Source: Shewanella mesophila
Lineage (GTDB): Bacteria > Pseudomonadota > Gammaproteobacteria > Enterobacterales > Shewanellaceae
Reading direction: 5' to 3'
Length of the DNA: 64,000 nt
Assembly (NCBI RefSeq): GCF_019457515.1
Contig: NZ_CP080421.1
Coordinates: 3,844,001 to 3,908,000, forward strand
The position numbers were made by a program, and so were the translations under genes. The notes under the pieces are model-generated. The model was given only the letters and a program-made list of their open reading frames with translations. It was not told where the DNA came from and did no database searches. Positions 27,351 to 36,274 of this stretch are shown piece after piece (position 1 is the stretch's first letter; the number at the start of each line of letters is the position of its first letter).

Positions 27351-27414
27351 ATTCAACTAAAAGTGTACTAGCTCAGACCAGATCTGACAGCTACCCAGTT
27401 TTCTGGTGCCTTCG

Positions 27415-28857
27415 TCAAATTAGTTTGTTTCGGCAACATTTTTTATACTTCTTACCTGAGCCACAAGGACAAGGTTCATTAACTCCTAGTTTTTTTCCTA
27501 CTTGTAGTGGTTTAGATTTTAATCCTTCTTTAGCATCATCGAGAGCTTTCATTAGGTTATCAGAAAATGCAGAGGTTATTTTTTGAATGGTATTTCCGAA
27601 AAATAAATCATAGCCTAATTTTGCCTTTAGATTTCCTTTCTCTGCTGCAAGGTTCATCCAATACTTGGCTTTATCAACATTTTTTTCAAATGTATCACCA
27701 TTATAATAGTCCATTGCTAATTGAAGCATAGAATACGTACATTCAAGTTCACAGGCTTTTTCTATATATTTTATAGCTAACAAAGGGTCTTTGTTGCATG
27801 CTTTACCCTCAGAATAATAATAAAATAAAAAACGTGCAGCGAGAGCGTTATCAGACTGAAAAGCTGTCATTAACAGATTTAATGCATTGCTGTAATTTTC
27901 ATCAGAATAGTATTTAGCACCCAGTAAAGCTATAGCTGGCATAAAGGATTTTTTTACAGCCACTTCCAATGCAGCAAAACCTTCTTTATACAACTCTTCG
28001 CCTAAATCTTCATTTACAGCTATGTCAGCAAAGTGGAACAAATATTCTGCTTTACTTCTCGAAAACTGATATTGCTCAACTTTAGAGTTATCAAGTAATA
28101 TCTTCGTATCAAGGTCATCTAATTCGGCATCAATTTCAATTGCAGCTTTATAAAATGAGGCTGCTATTTTTAATTGCGACTTCTTATTGCTAATATCAGC
28201 ATAACTAGCTATCAATGAACCAGACTGAGTCTCTTGATCAGTAAGTATTTTTTCAATAGCTTTGCCACCTAAAAACTTATCATGAGCACGCTGAGAATTC
28301 AGAGCATTAAACACCAACTCTCTCAACTCTAGATGCTCTAAGTTGGCCATGTATAGCTTTTCATTAGGCTTTATATATCTAAAATCAGCACTACAAGCTT
28401 TTAGTATATCAAACAATAATGCCCTACCATGTATTGCCTTATCTTGTGCTTCCTTATTTTGTTTATTTCTCTCAGATATAAACTCTTGCCTATATTCTTG
28501 AACTTGACATTGCTCTAAATCACCTTCTAAACAGGGTGCTTTATGAACAGCTTTATTAGTCATGATTCTTAATTCATGGAGTTTACTTTTTAATTTGTCA
28601 TCAATTCTTCCCTGATGACAAAGTTCATTAATTTGAACATGTAGAGAATCATAGTGATCGGTAGGTATTTTATGTAACTTGCACAGTGCAACTGACAGTT
28701 GTTCAAGTACCTGTCTATATTTAAGTAACGCATATTCCGGAAACACCATCATGACTTCGACAGCCTGACGGTAATCATCACCTATTTTTGCACTAAAACG
28801 TGTAGACAATGACAGGTCATCTACTTTTATTTTACTTGGAACTAAATCTGTACCCAT
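27415..28857 (-). CDS. DUF4145 / Sel1-repeat / SEC-C protein at the end of the BREX operon
   Basis: A 480-aa protein in three parts. The N-terminal DUF4145-like helical domain (about 10-115; YALLKYRQVLEQLSVALCKL and ELRIMTNKAVHK) is of a kind often found on restriction subunits. The middle has TPR/Sel1-like repeats (about 225-430; AMDYYNGDTFEKNVDKAKYW). The last 20 residues are a SEC-C zinc motif (NEPCPCGSGKKYKKCC). ATG at 28857 is preceded by AAGGAC; a TTG one codon earlier is less likely. It follows pglZ by 70 bp on the same strand and occupies the slot where brxL would normally sit in type 1 BREX. Role unknown; probably an adaptor or accessory defence protein. Confidence 0.72.
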   Translation of the reverse strand: MGTDLVPSKIKVDDLSLSTRFSAKIGDDYRQAVEVMMVFPEYALLKYRQVLEQLSVALCKLHKIPTDHYDSLHVQINELCHQGRIDDKLKSKLHELRIMTNKAVHKAPCLEGDLEQCQVQEYRQEFISERNKQNKEAQDKAIHGRALLFDILKACSADFRYIKPNEKLYMANLEHLELRELVFNALNSQRAHDKFLGGKAIEKILTDQETQSGSLIASYADISNKKSQLKIAASFYKAAIEIDAELDDLDTKILLDNSKVEQYQFSRSKAEYLFHFADIAVNEDLGEELYKEGFAALEVAVKKSFMPAIALLGAKYYSDENYSNALNLLMTAFQSDNALAARFLFYYYSEGKACNKDPLLAIKYIEKACELECTYSMLQLAMDYYNGDTFEKNVDKAKYWMNLAAEKGNLKAKLGYDLFFGNTIQKITSAFSDNLMKALDDAKEGLKSKPLQVGKKLGVNEPCPCGSGKKYKKCCRNKLI

Positions 28858-28927
28858 CAAAAACGGTCCTTGTTTTACAGTATTAACAACTTTATTTGTT
28901 TAACGAGTGTTTAACTAAATCTTGATA

Positions 28928-30964
28928 TTAAGCACTGGCGTTAAGCACTGGCGTTAAGCACTCTTGAAGGCTCAAACCACCGTGATTGTAGTAATCCCCA
29001 CCGATATAACCTGCAATGCCTGGAGCCATCGCAACTGTGACACTTGGGTTCCAATGCCAAGGAACCGTTAACCCAGATGAGCTCATATTGTCTTTCAAAA
29101 TAGCGCAACGAGTTAAGCGTTTTTTCACCGATGTTTTAGGGATACTCGCCTCAGCCAACTTGTTCGGCACCCAAAGCCAGCCGTGATCTGTTACAACCTT
29201 AATTCGCTTCCATCCAGCATTCAAAAGCCCTTCTATTCGAGCAGCAACATCATTAAGCACAGCATCAATATGCAATGGCATTTTACGTTGCTGAGCATGC
29301 CCCATATTATCTAAGTCGCCCGTTTGCACCCAGGCATAACCATCGGGTTCACCGGTTTCTAAACCCTCTAAATATTGCCAACCTTTTTCAGCTAAGGCTT
29401 TTTTAAACTGATAAGCAGAAAACTCAGACTCTGTACCTAATAGAACGGGTGTAAAGTTTTCATTATCTTGAAGGCCCGACAATAGATCTGCCACCGGCGT
29501 AACCGCAGCTTTAGCCGTCGCAGTTAACGATGGCAGTGCCGCCCATTGCGTGGTTAAGTCGATATTAAGGCCAAGCCGACTTAACTTAACTTCTAATAAT
29601 TTCGCGGTATCAAAACGCAAGCCATCAACAAAAAAGATCACTTCACCGCCAACAGTATAATGAGATGTAGACTCTTTAATTTGATTATCACCAGGGTAGC
29701 CTCTTTGCTCCACCAAGGTTTGAAAATTCAATGTCACCTGCTCTAACCAAGGTGTATAAATAACCGCTAATACATCAGCAATCACCTCTTGTTGGTGGAT
29801 ATCTTGCGCCTTAGCCATGGCGGCAATGGACGAAGCATCAGCTTGCCAAAATCGTTCTTGGTAAAACTCTGCCATTGCTTGAGGTGACGAGCCATTAAAG
29901 GAAATTTCTGTATGCTCCAGCACAGCTTTTAACTCAGCTAATATTGCTAACCATGGAGATAAACCTAATTGTGCCCAAACCCAAGATTGGCGTTGGTGTT
30001 GTTCGCTCCATAATCGAGTGATGACGGCGGCAATATCAACACGCATCTTATCTTTTAGCGCTTTAAGCTCGCTCTCAATAGCACGTTCATCGCGGTTATT
30101 CTCAAATAAGTAATGCTGCGCCTCAAACGCTAAGCCTGATGGCTCAACATCAGCTAAACGCTTAACTAGTAGAGGGAGGTTAGATGCAGTATCAATAAAG
30201 CGCTGCCACACACTTTGCCAAGCTCCGTCCGCTCCACATAACAAACTTAATGGGATATTCAGTTGAGTCTGAGTCGGTGTAAAACCGTAATTTTGAGCAC
30301 AAGACTGCTTGAAAATGTCCCATTTATTACCTTGCCATTGCGACTCTTTCTCTTGGGGGTTATTCAGCCAAGCCAAAATATCTTTAGCAGGATCATTTAA
30401 TACAATGGCATAAAACTCATCGGCAGTTAATTTTTTACCTTGTAACCGTTCTGCCGGTGATTCAAGAATATCCGGCAACACCTGAATTATCGCATCTAAG
30501 GTTTTTTTATCTTTAGCTAAATCTAGGCCTAAACCGACATTGGGATTGGTCAAAAATGACGATACGCTCCAATCACGACCAGCCGAATTATACGCCCACC
30601 AGCAACCACGGTATTGCAACTCTGCAAGCGGACGCAAATAATCAGGGCACTGCTCAATGGCACGTAAATCTTTGCGCCCTACTCCAGGTAAATAGATAAT
30701 TGGCGTTTTACTCGCAGGTAATTGGCAATCCTCTAACACACCCGCAATCGCACACTTAACCCAAATCGCTGGGCCTGTACGCTCTTCGGGTTTGTATTCA
30801 CCGAGTTCAATTAGTTCAGGCAACTGCTGCTTGATGTATGGCATTGCGGATTGCCATTGGCAATCAATGTCTGTCCACAAAATGGCAGCAGGTGCTACTT
30901 GAACTGACTTATTAAAAGTTGCTGAGTTTCGTAACTGCTCGATTAAATAATTAACAACTAACAT
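28928..30964 (-). CDS. pglZ: BREX phosphatase-like protein PglZ (type B form)
   Basis: A 678-aa alkaline-phosphatase-superfamily protein. The N-terminus (VAPAAILWTDIDCQWQ, ERTGPAIWVKCAIAG) matches what I recall of the 'type B' PglZ of BREX-1. The PglZ domain (about 440-650) has EVIFFVDGLRFDTAKLLE (metal Asp), PSLTATAKAAVTP and VTDHGWLW. PglZ is a core component of every BREX system. ATG at 30964 overlaps the end of the preceding gene by 14 bp, so the two are coupled. The final codons contain a 13-bp tandem duplication (GCTTAACGCCAGT twice). Confidence 0.88.
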   Translation of the reverse strand: MLVVNYLIEQLRNSATFNKSVQVAPAAILWTDIDCQWQSAMPYIKQQLPELIELGEYKPEERTGPAIWVKCAIAGVLEDCQLPASKTPIIYLPGVGRKDLRAIEQCPDYLRPLAELQYRGCWWAYNSAGRDWSVSSFLTNPNVGLGLDLAKDKKTLDAIIQVLPDILESPAERLQGKKLTADEFYAIVLNDPAKDILAWLNNPQEKESQWQGNKWDIFKQSCAQNYGFTPTQTQLNIPLSLLCGADGAWQSVWQRFIDTASNLPLLVKRLADVEPSGLAFEAQHYLFENNRDERAIESELKALKDKMRVDIAAVITRLWSEQHQRQSWVWAQLGLSPWLAILAELKAVLEHTEISFNGSSPQAMAEFYQERFWQADASSIAAMAKAQDIHQQEVIADVLAVIYTPWLEQVTLNFQTLVEQRGYPGDNQIKESTSHYTVGGEVIFFVDGLRFDTAKLLEVKLSRLGLNIDLTTQWAALPSLTATAKAAVTPVADLLSGLQDNENFTPVLLGTESEFSAYQFKKALAEKGWQYLEGLETGEPDGYAWVQTGDLDNMGHAQQRKMPLHIDAVLNDVAARIEGLLNAGWKRIKVVTDHGWLWVPNKLAEASIPKTSVKKRLTRCAILKDNMSSSGLTVPWHWNPSVTVAMAPGIAGYIGGDYYNHGGLSLQECLTPVLNASA

Positions 30965-32639
30965 CAAGGTTCCAACGTTGTTTGCAAAGGTCTACTAATT
31001 CTTGTTGGCGGCGTTCTAGTACTTCAGGCGTCCATATTGGTTCATTTAGAACCTGCGTCGTCAACACATAGGACGAGATTCCGCTTTTACCGCCGAAATA
31101 TGCGGTTTTCTTGCGCTCAAAATCAAAATTTGAAGCTTGAGAGTTCCTCCTTTGTGTCAAAGGAACAAGGTTAGCCAAGCGATGTGTCCACTTATCTCTC
31201 TCTTCGTCATCAGGCCAGTTGTTATCCCAATCACTCCCGACTTCTACTGTTTGTGGTAGTACATGCTCTATAGTGAGTACAGAATGCTCGTACTTAGCAG
31301 CCCCATCGGTAAGGAAAGAATCGGTTCTAAGAATAAGGTAATTACGTCTTCGAGCCGTTAGGTGATAAACGTTTCCGTTAATAACGTCAACGAACTCTTG
31401 TGCTTCAGCTTGTGTTAGATTTATAGATTCTACATCTGACGAGTCAGACCTCTCGATACAATCAAGCACATCGGCATAACGCTCAATACGTTGGTTAATG
31501 TTAGCCGCGCATATATGTAGCTTTGCAGCTAAACGCTCCAGACGAATGATGAAATCCAACACTGCATTACTATCTGTTCCAAATTTAGCAAGGTAGCTTA
31601 TAGCTACAGGTAACCAGTCTGAGTTATCAATCTTGTTCAACCAATAAAGTACCTGGTTAATTTCTCCAGCATTATCTGTAGATTGATAAGCGCAATCACG
31701 CGCTATTAGGTACGCATCAGCGTATGGCATTATGATGTCGTTGATTAGCGTTTCAGGCTCTGGTGTTTTTATTAAAACGTGTTCTTTAAACTCTTCAAGT
31801 AACGCTCTTTTTGCCTTATTTTTGGCATAAATCATTCGAATATAGGTGAGAAGATCATTTAGACCGTCTCGACCAGTTTCTACTTCAATCGCTTCCCACG
31901 TATCGTTAAATTCATCTCGTTTTTGCTCCGCAATCTTGCCTATAGCATCAGCTTTAATGAGATCTGAAGGTAGAAGATCTAAACCACGGTTATTCAAGAC
32001 AGAAAAAACACGAAATGCAGACTGTTGGCTTGGCGATGTCACTGCAACCAAAAAACAACGCGTCATTAAGAACACGCCAAAGTTGATTAGAGACTGCTCT
32101 CTAACAAGCGCCTTACGTAGCTTAGTCTGAAGTAGCAAAGCATTTTTGCGAATGTTGACCTGAGACTCATTCTCCAAAGTAGCTTCATCAATATTAGCAA
32201 GCTCATCAAACTTCAGTGTTTGAACTGTATTAGCAAAAAACTCTCGATCACGCTGTCGAAGTGCCAAACGAGGTTTTGCTGGAATACCCTGAAATTTCTT
32301 TCCTGGCTCCTGAATGTAGGTAAAGCATTCGTTCCGTGCTTCGTCATCTTCCATCAACGAAGTCAATGCGGCGATCAATATAGTTAATGTTGTAAGCCGC
32401 TGTTGACCATCAATAACCTGCGAATGTGGTTTATTTTCCTCTTTCACCAAAACAATACTTCCGAGGAAATAACTTTCCTCGGCTTCATGTTGATAAAAAT
32501 CGTACAGGTCGTCGAATAGCTCGCCTGCTTGTTCTGTCGTCCAAGCATAAGGGCGCTGATACGGAGGGATTTCATAATCGAAATCTGAACTAAAAATTTT
32601 AGAAAGGGCATACTCTGCCCCAGTAATGTTTTTAGACAC
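30951..32639 (-). CDS. GmrSD/BrxU-like type IV restriction endonuclease (DUF262-DUF1524)
   Basis: A 562-aa protein. The N-terminal DUF262 ParB-like nucleotidase domain (about 15-250) shows IPPYQRPYAW and VIDGQQRLTTLTIL. The C-terminal DUF1524 His-Me nuclease part shows LTIEHVLPQT and a downstream NLVPLTQRRNSQASN. This is the architecture of GmrSD and BrxU, which cleave DNA with modified cytosines. GTG at 32639 is chosen as start: AAGGAG lies 7 nt upstream, it overlaps the pglX stop by 8 bp (GTGTCTAA), and the next residues SKNITGAEY lead straight into the domain. Coupling to both pglX and pglZ puts it inside the BREX operon, giving a second layer against phages with hypermodified DNA. Confidence 0.85.
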   Translation of the reverse strand: MSKNITGAEYALSKIFSSDFDYEIPPYQRPYAWTTEQAGELFDDLYDFYQHEAEESYFLGSIVLVKEENKPHSQVIDGQQRLTTLTILIAALTSLMEDDEARNECFTYIQEPGKKFQGIPAKPRLALRQRDREFFANTVQTLKFDELANIDEATLENESQVNIRKNALLLQTKLRKALVREQSLINFGVFLMTRCFLVAVTSPSQQSAFRVFSVLNNRGLDLLPSDLIKADAIGKIAEQKRDEFNDTWEAIEVETGRDGLNDLLTYIRMIYAKNKAKRALLEEFKEHVLIKTPEPETLINDIIMPYADAYLIARDCAYQSTDNAGEINQVLYWLNKIDNSDWLPVAISYLAKFGTDSNAVLDFIIRLERLAAKLHICAANINQRIERYADVLDCIERSDSSDVESINLTQAEAQEFVDVINGNVYHLTARRRNYLILRTDSFLTDGAAKYEHSVLTIEHVLPQTVEVGSDWDNNWPDDEERDKWTHRLANLVPLTQRRNSQASNFDFERKKTAYFGGKSGISSYVLTTQVLNEPIWTPEVLERRQQELVDLCKQRWNLDVSC

Positions 32640-35600
32640 CTGAAGACTCCTTAGCTTCCCTAGCCGCTTTCTTTTCAGCAAGCGTAAGGTGATGATCGTT
32701 AATACGACTACCCTCTTTCTCACCGTAAACTGGGCCAAGGTCAAACCATGGAGCGGAAGCTACATCTGTACCTCGGTCTTTTTTCCAGTGGATGTTTGGC
32801 TTACCACGCAGTACACCTGCGCCTTTTTTACCCACATCTTTCGCTAGCATAAATGGGCGGATGTTGAGACGTACCCCATCATTCAGATCTGGGTGCCAAC
32901 CAATAGGTTGCTCTGCTAATGGTTTCCAGCGAACAAAGATATCTAAGCCTTTTTCACCAGCTAAGATTGCCTCGAGTTGTGTCTTTAGGTTTTCAGCAGC
33001 AGACAAACGAATGTCTGCCCCATCGATACCATCGGCGATACCGCGCTTTTGGGTGCTTATCCAGTCATCGAGGTAAGTATAGATAAGACGTTCAAGGCCT
33101 TTATAGTCGAGCTTGTGGTAATTCACTAATGCCGAAAAGCCATCTTTTAAGCCATCCCAGATTTGCCAGATAAAGGGTCTATGCTGGAACAGCTTACAAT
33201 GTTGTTCAAAAAACTTATCTCGCAGCCAATCATCTATGCTGGTGGACTTCACTGCCTTAAGTAGATTAGCTTCAACCGAGTTTGACCAGGCTGAGCCATA
33301 GGCTTTTTGTAATATTGCCTCTATACGTTTTACCGCGTTCATTTCACCACGAATAGCAGGAATACAGACGATACCATCGTCATCGACTAGGCCATCAAAA
33401 TCAGCATTTTTTAGCATCACCTGGCGCATTTGAGGTGCCAGTTCCATGTCTTCGTCTAACTCAGCAGGCCATTGGTAACCAAGTAAGCGTGCAACAGCGA
33501 CTTGCAGTACGGTGTATTCCTGGCGTAATTCGCCAACAGCGGTGGTTTTAGTTTCTTCATCCCAAACTACAGAGGCACATGGATGACCATGGAAGATCCA
33601 TTGGGTTGGGTCATCTGTGTATGGTTGTGGGAGGCCGTTGGGATATTTTTCTTCAGCTATTTTTGACCATTTCTCAATTTCAAATGGAACGTGCAAAAAG
33701 GAATCATCAGTAATACTTGGTTTCTGATTAATATTTCTAACTTCCTTACAATACTCTTCGCTTGAGCAAAAAGACCAAATAGCCTCTAAGTCATCCTCAT
33801 CATTAGGAATTATGGTGCTGACATTATTGTTATATGTGTTTCCTCGATACAAGGTTGCAGGTAGATCGCCCATAACCCTTAGCATTATTCCATTTTTGCC
33901 CCATGCATCAAGACCACGAATCCATGAACTAACTCTTTCTCCGAGTCTTTCTTCAACATAACGATGAAAATCACCGTTTCCATTCTGCCACTTAATAATG
34001 TTATTTAGACCACCATAAGTAGATGTACCTGGAAAGCTGCCCTGCATGAATATCCAAGATGGCGATGTAGTGATTTCCCAAAATGCAAATGAAAACCGTT
34101 CAGCATCTCCTAAGCATAAGCCTTTATAAGTGCTGCAAAATGACTTCAAGTAAGCAGATTCACTTTTGTATGCCATTACTCTTGAGTTTGGATTTTTAAG
34201 TTGTTGAGCCTGATTCAATAAGTCAAATTGACAATTAGCAAGTGCAATTGACTTGCCATTACTACCCACATGTTGGCTCAAGTTTACATCATAAAAGTTT
34301 TTTGATGATTCTGGTTTTTGATTATTGATGGAAATTAAAATTGCTTGAACAACTTCACCTGATATTGTCTCAAATGCCCCAGCACCTAATCTAGCTATCA
34401 AGTTCCAAGTTTTGTTTGTAAGAAGCTTTTCACGAACTTTTTTATAGGACGCAAGAAACAACCAGTTTTGAGGCAGAACTATGCTTGATTCTCCAAAACG
34501 ACCGCATTGTTCAATGCATCTTTCCAAAAAAACAGTTGATAAGTCACTTTTGGAATCTTCAAAATAAAGCTCACAATGTACCTGTAACTTCCTTTCTTGA
34601 AGTCCACGACCTAAATAAGGCACATTAGTTACAACCCACTGATATTTATCAGCCAGCAAACCAGCAGCCTTAGCTAATCCTTGCGCTGTAGCCTTTGCTT
34701 CGCTACTAGCGTCAGACTTATTTGCCATTGCTGACTGTAACAACTCCCAAGGTGGAGTTCCGTCAACTTTTAAAGCTTTGTTAGGATCTATCAAACTCCC
34801 CAAGGTTGGCGCATCTTTAAATGTATTTTGCATCCAAGAAATAGCATCAGAAAGTGCTTCATCTCCTTTAGCTAAATCTTTCCATTCTTTTTGTGCCTCA
34901 GTAATCGACATACCTGAACAGGCGAGTTGCAACTCCGGCAACACACGATAACCGCCAGCACCAGGGTAACGCCAAGCTTCAAGCGCTAATGCAAACGCTG
35001 CCAACTCCACACAGCGTTGATCTAGCTCTAGGCCATGGATGTTATCTTGCAATACCGCATTGACCGCTTCTTTAGCCGTTAAGCCTTCAAGATGCATGCG
35101 CATCGGTACTAACATTAAAAACACTGCCACCAAAAAGTGACCTGAACCACAACAGGGATCGAGGGTTTTCAACTCACTTAAATGCTCAGGCCATTTGTCA
35201 AAATCACCCGCAGCACTCTTCCAGCTCCCCTCATTCTGTTCGCTGTAGGCACTTTTATCTTCGCTGTTGGCACTTTCATCCTTAACAAAGCGCAGATACT
35301 CAAGTGGAACACCAGGAATAGCGGCAAGTTCACGTAGCTCTTGTTCGCTGTTAGCGCGGATTAAATCATCACTGCTCAAGCGGCGTTTAGCCCACCAGGC
35401 ACCGAGGGCATTATCGAGTAAAAACGACACCATATAAGGCTCGGTAAATAACTGAGTAACAGGGCTTAGCTCTTTGGCACCAATCTTTACCCCAGACTCA
35501 TTAACCTGTTTTTTCTTTTTATTTTGCCAAAACTGATAACACCAACCTAGGCTGTCTTGGGCTTGGAAAGTAGCTAAATCTAACTCAGCGATGAGGTTTT

Positions 35601-36087
35601 CGAGGGTATTGATATGGTTGATGGATAGCTTAATCTCGAATACAGGCGAGTCGGCACGGAAGATTTGCGGCAACATTTTTTGTGCTAAACGGCCCGCTAG
35701 CTCCCAACCGTCTTTACAATCAGGTTCTTCTTCGGCAAGCTCGTTGCACTCATCCAGTGTTACCGGGGTGCCTTCATACATGAGCAGATTATTTTGCTCG
35801 AGATAACGAGCAAACAGCATGCGATGCCAATGCTCGTAGGCCATTTCATTAACCAGTGACTCGGTTTCTTGTTCGCTACCCACGAGCTTATCGCCTAACT
35901 GGCGGGCATGGGCGCGTAAAGTGTTACGCAGCTTACGCTCATCATCGGATAAATAGCTGGGTGCTTGGGTATCAGCAACGCCTAGTCGTGTTAGTGCATC
36001 TGTGACTGCGGCTTCAACCACCTCACGAGCTTTTTCAACTGTAATCTCTAATTTTTTACGTAATGTTTTATCGAGTGAACTGCGCAT
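32632..36087 (-). CDS. pglX: BREX adenine-specific DNA methyltransferase PglX
   Basis: A 1151-aa N6-adenine methyltransferase that marks host DNA and confers self/non-self discrimination in BREX. SAM motif I is LDPCCGSGHFLVAVF (about 311-325) and the catalytic motif IV is TNVPYLGRGLQ (about 490-500), where the usual NPPY is NVPY. The C-terminal half provides target recognition. A 21-bp in-frame tandem repeat (35239-35259, 35260-35280) lies just before motif I and encodes a flexible acidic linker. It follows brxC after an unusually long 187-bp gap containing nested inverted repeats, and is coupled to the GmrSD-like gene. Confidence 0.92.
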   Translation of the reverse strand: MRSSLDKTLRKKLEITVEKAREVVEAAVTDALTRLGVADTQAPSYLSDDERKLRNTLRAHARQLGDKLVGSEQETESLVNEMAYEHWHRMLFARYLEQNNLLMYEGTPVTLDECNELAEEEPDCKDGWELAGRLAQKMLPQIFRADSPVFEIKLSINHINTLENLIAELDLATFQAQDSLGWCYQFWQNKKKKQVNESGVKIGAKELSPVTQLFTEPYMVSFLLDNALGAWWAKRRLSSDDLIRANSEQELRELAAIPGVPLEYLRFVKDESANSEDKSAYSEQNEGSWKSAAGDFDKWPEHLSELKTLDPCCGSGHFLVAVFLMLVPMRMHLEGLTAKEAVNAVLQDNIHGLELDQRCVELAAFALALEAWRYPGAGGYRVLPELQLACSGMSITEAQKEWKDLAKGDEALSDAISWMQNTFKDAPTLGSLIDPNKALKVDGTPPWELLQSAMANKSDASSEAKATAQGLAKAAGLLADKYQWVVTNVPYLGRGLQERKLQVHCELYFEDSKSDLSTVFLERCIEQCGRFGESSIVLPQNWLFLASYKKVREKLLTNKTWNLIARLGAGAFETISGEVVQAILISINNQKPESSKNFYDVNLSQHVGSNGKSIALANCQFDLLNQAQQLKNPNSRVMAYKSESAYLKSFCSTYKGLCLGDAERFSFAFWEITTSPSWIFMQGSFPGTSTYGGLNNIIKWQNGNGDFHRYVEERLGERVSSWIRGLDAWGKNGIMLRVMGDLPATLYRGNTYNNNVSTIIPNDEDDLEAIWSFCSSEEYCKEVRNINQKPSITDDSFLHVPFEIEKWSKIAEEKYPNGLPQPYTDDPTQWIFHGHPCASVVWDEETKTTAVGELRQEYTVLQVAVARLLGYQWPAELDEDMELAPQMRQVMLKNADFDGLVDDDGIVCIPAIRGEMNAVKRIEAILQKAYGSAWSNSVEANLLKAVKSTSIDDWLRDKFFEQHCKLFQHRPFIWQIWDGLKDGFSALVNYHKLDYKGLERLIYTYLDDWISTQKRGIADGIDGADIRLSAAENLKTQLEAILAGEKGLDIFVRWKPLAEQPIGWHPDLNDGVRLNIRPFMLAKDVGKKGAGVLRGKPNIHWKKDRGTDVASAPWFDLGPVYGEKEGSRINDHHLTLAEKKAAREAKESSGV
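35239..35280 (-). repeat. 21-bp in-frame tandem repeat inside pglX
   Basis: 35239-35259 and 35260-35280 are two adjacent 21-bp units (plus strand begins TTCGCTGT) that differ at two positions. They add seven codons per unit to a Ser/Glu/Asn-rich linker ahead of the methyltransferase motif I. Copy-number change would lengthen or shorten the linker without a frameshift. Confidence 0.7.
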
Positions 36088-36120
36088 AGTTATCTCTTAA
36101 ATTTTTTAGCTATGAATGTC

Positions 36121-36246
36121 TAGCCGCTAGTGTTTAGACACTCATGTTTAGACTCGATCAATTAGTTATTAGCCATTAATCGTTAGCCATATATGTGATA
36201 AACCCTTGCTTGTGTGATGAACACATAGAGCAAGGGTGAGCGGCTA
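36121..36246. promoter_or_regulatory. Nested inverted repeats in the brxC-pglX intergenic gap
   Basis: An outer pair TAGCCGCT (36121-36128) / AGCGGCTA (36239-36246) brackets an inner hairpin with 9-bp arms ACCCTTGCT (36202-36210) / AGCAAGGGT (36229-36237), itself containing GTGT/ACAC. Two short direct repeats (TGTTTAGAC, TTAGCCAT) lie between. No T-tract follows, so a simple terminator is unlikely; an internal regulatory site or mRNA-processing site that tunes pglX is possible. Confidence 0.45.
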
Positions 36247-36274
36247 AATACTATATAATAAGTAAATGCACCAT

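Noticed and set aside
32640..32744. N-terminal extension of the GmrSD-like protein inside pglX
   Set aside because: It is a basic, low-complexity shadow of the pglX 3' end; the GTG at 32639 with AAGGAG fits better.
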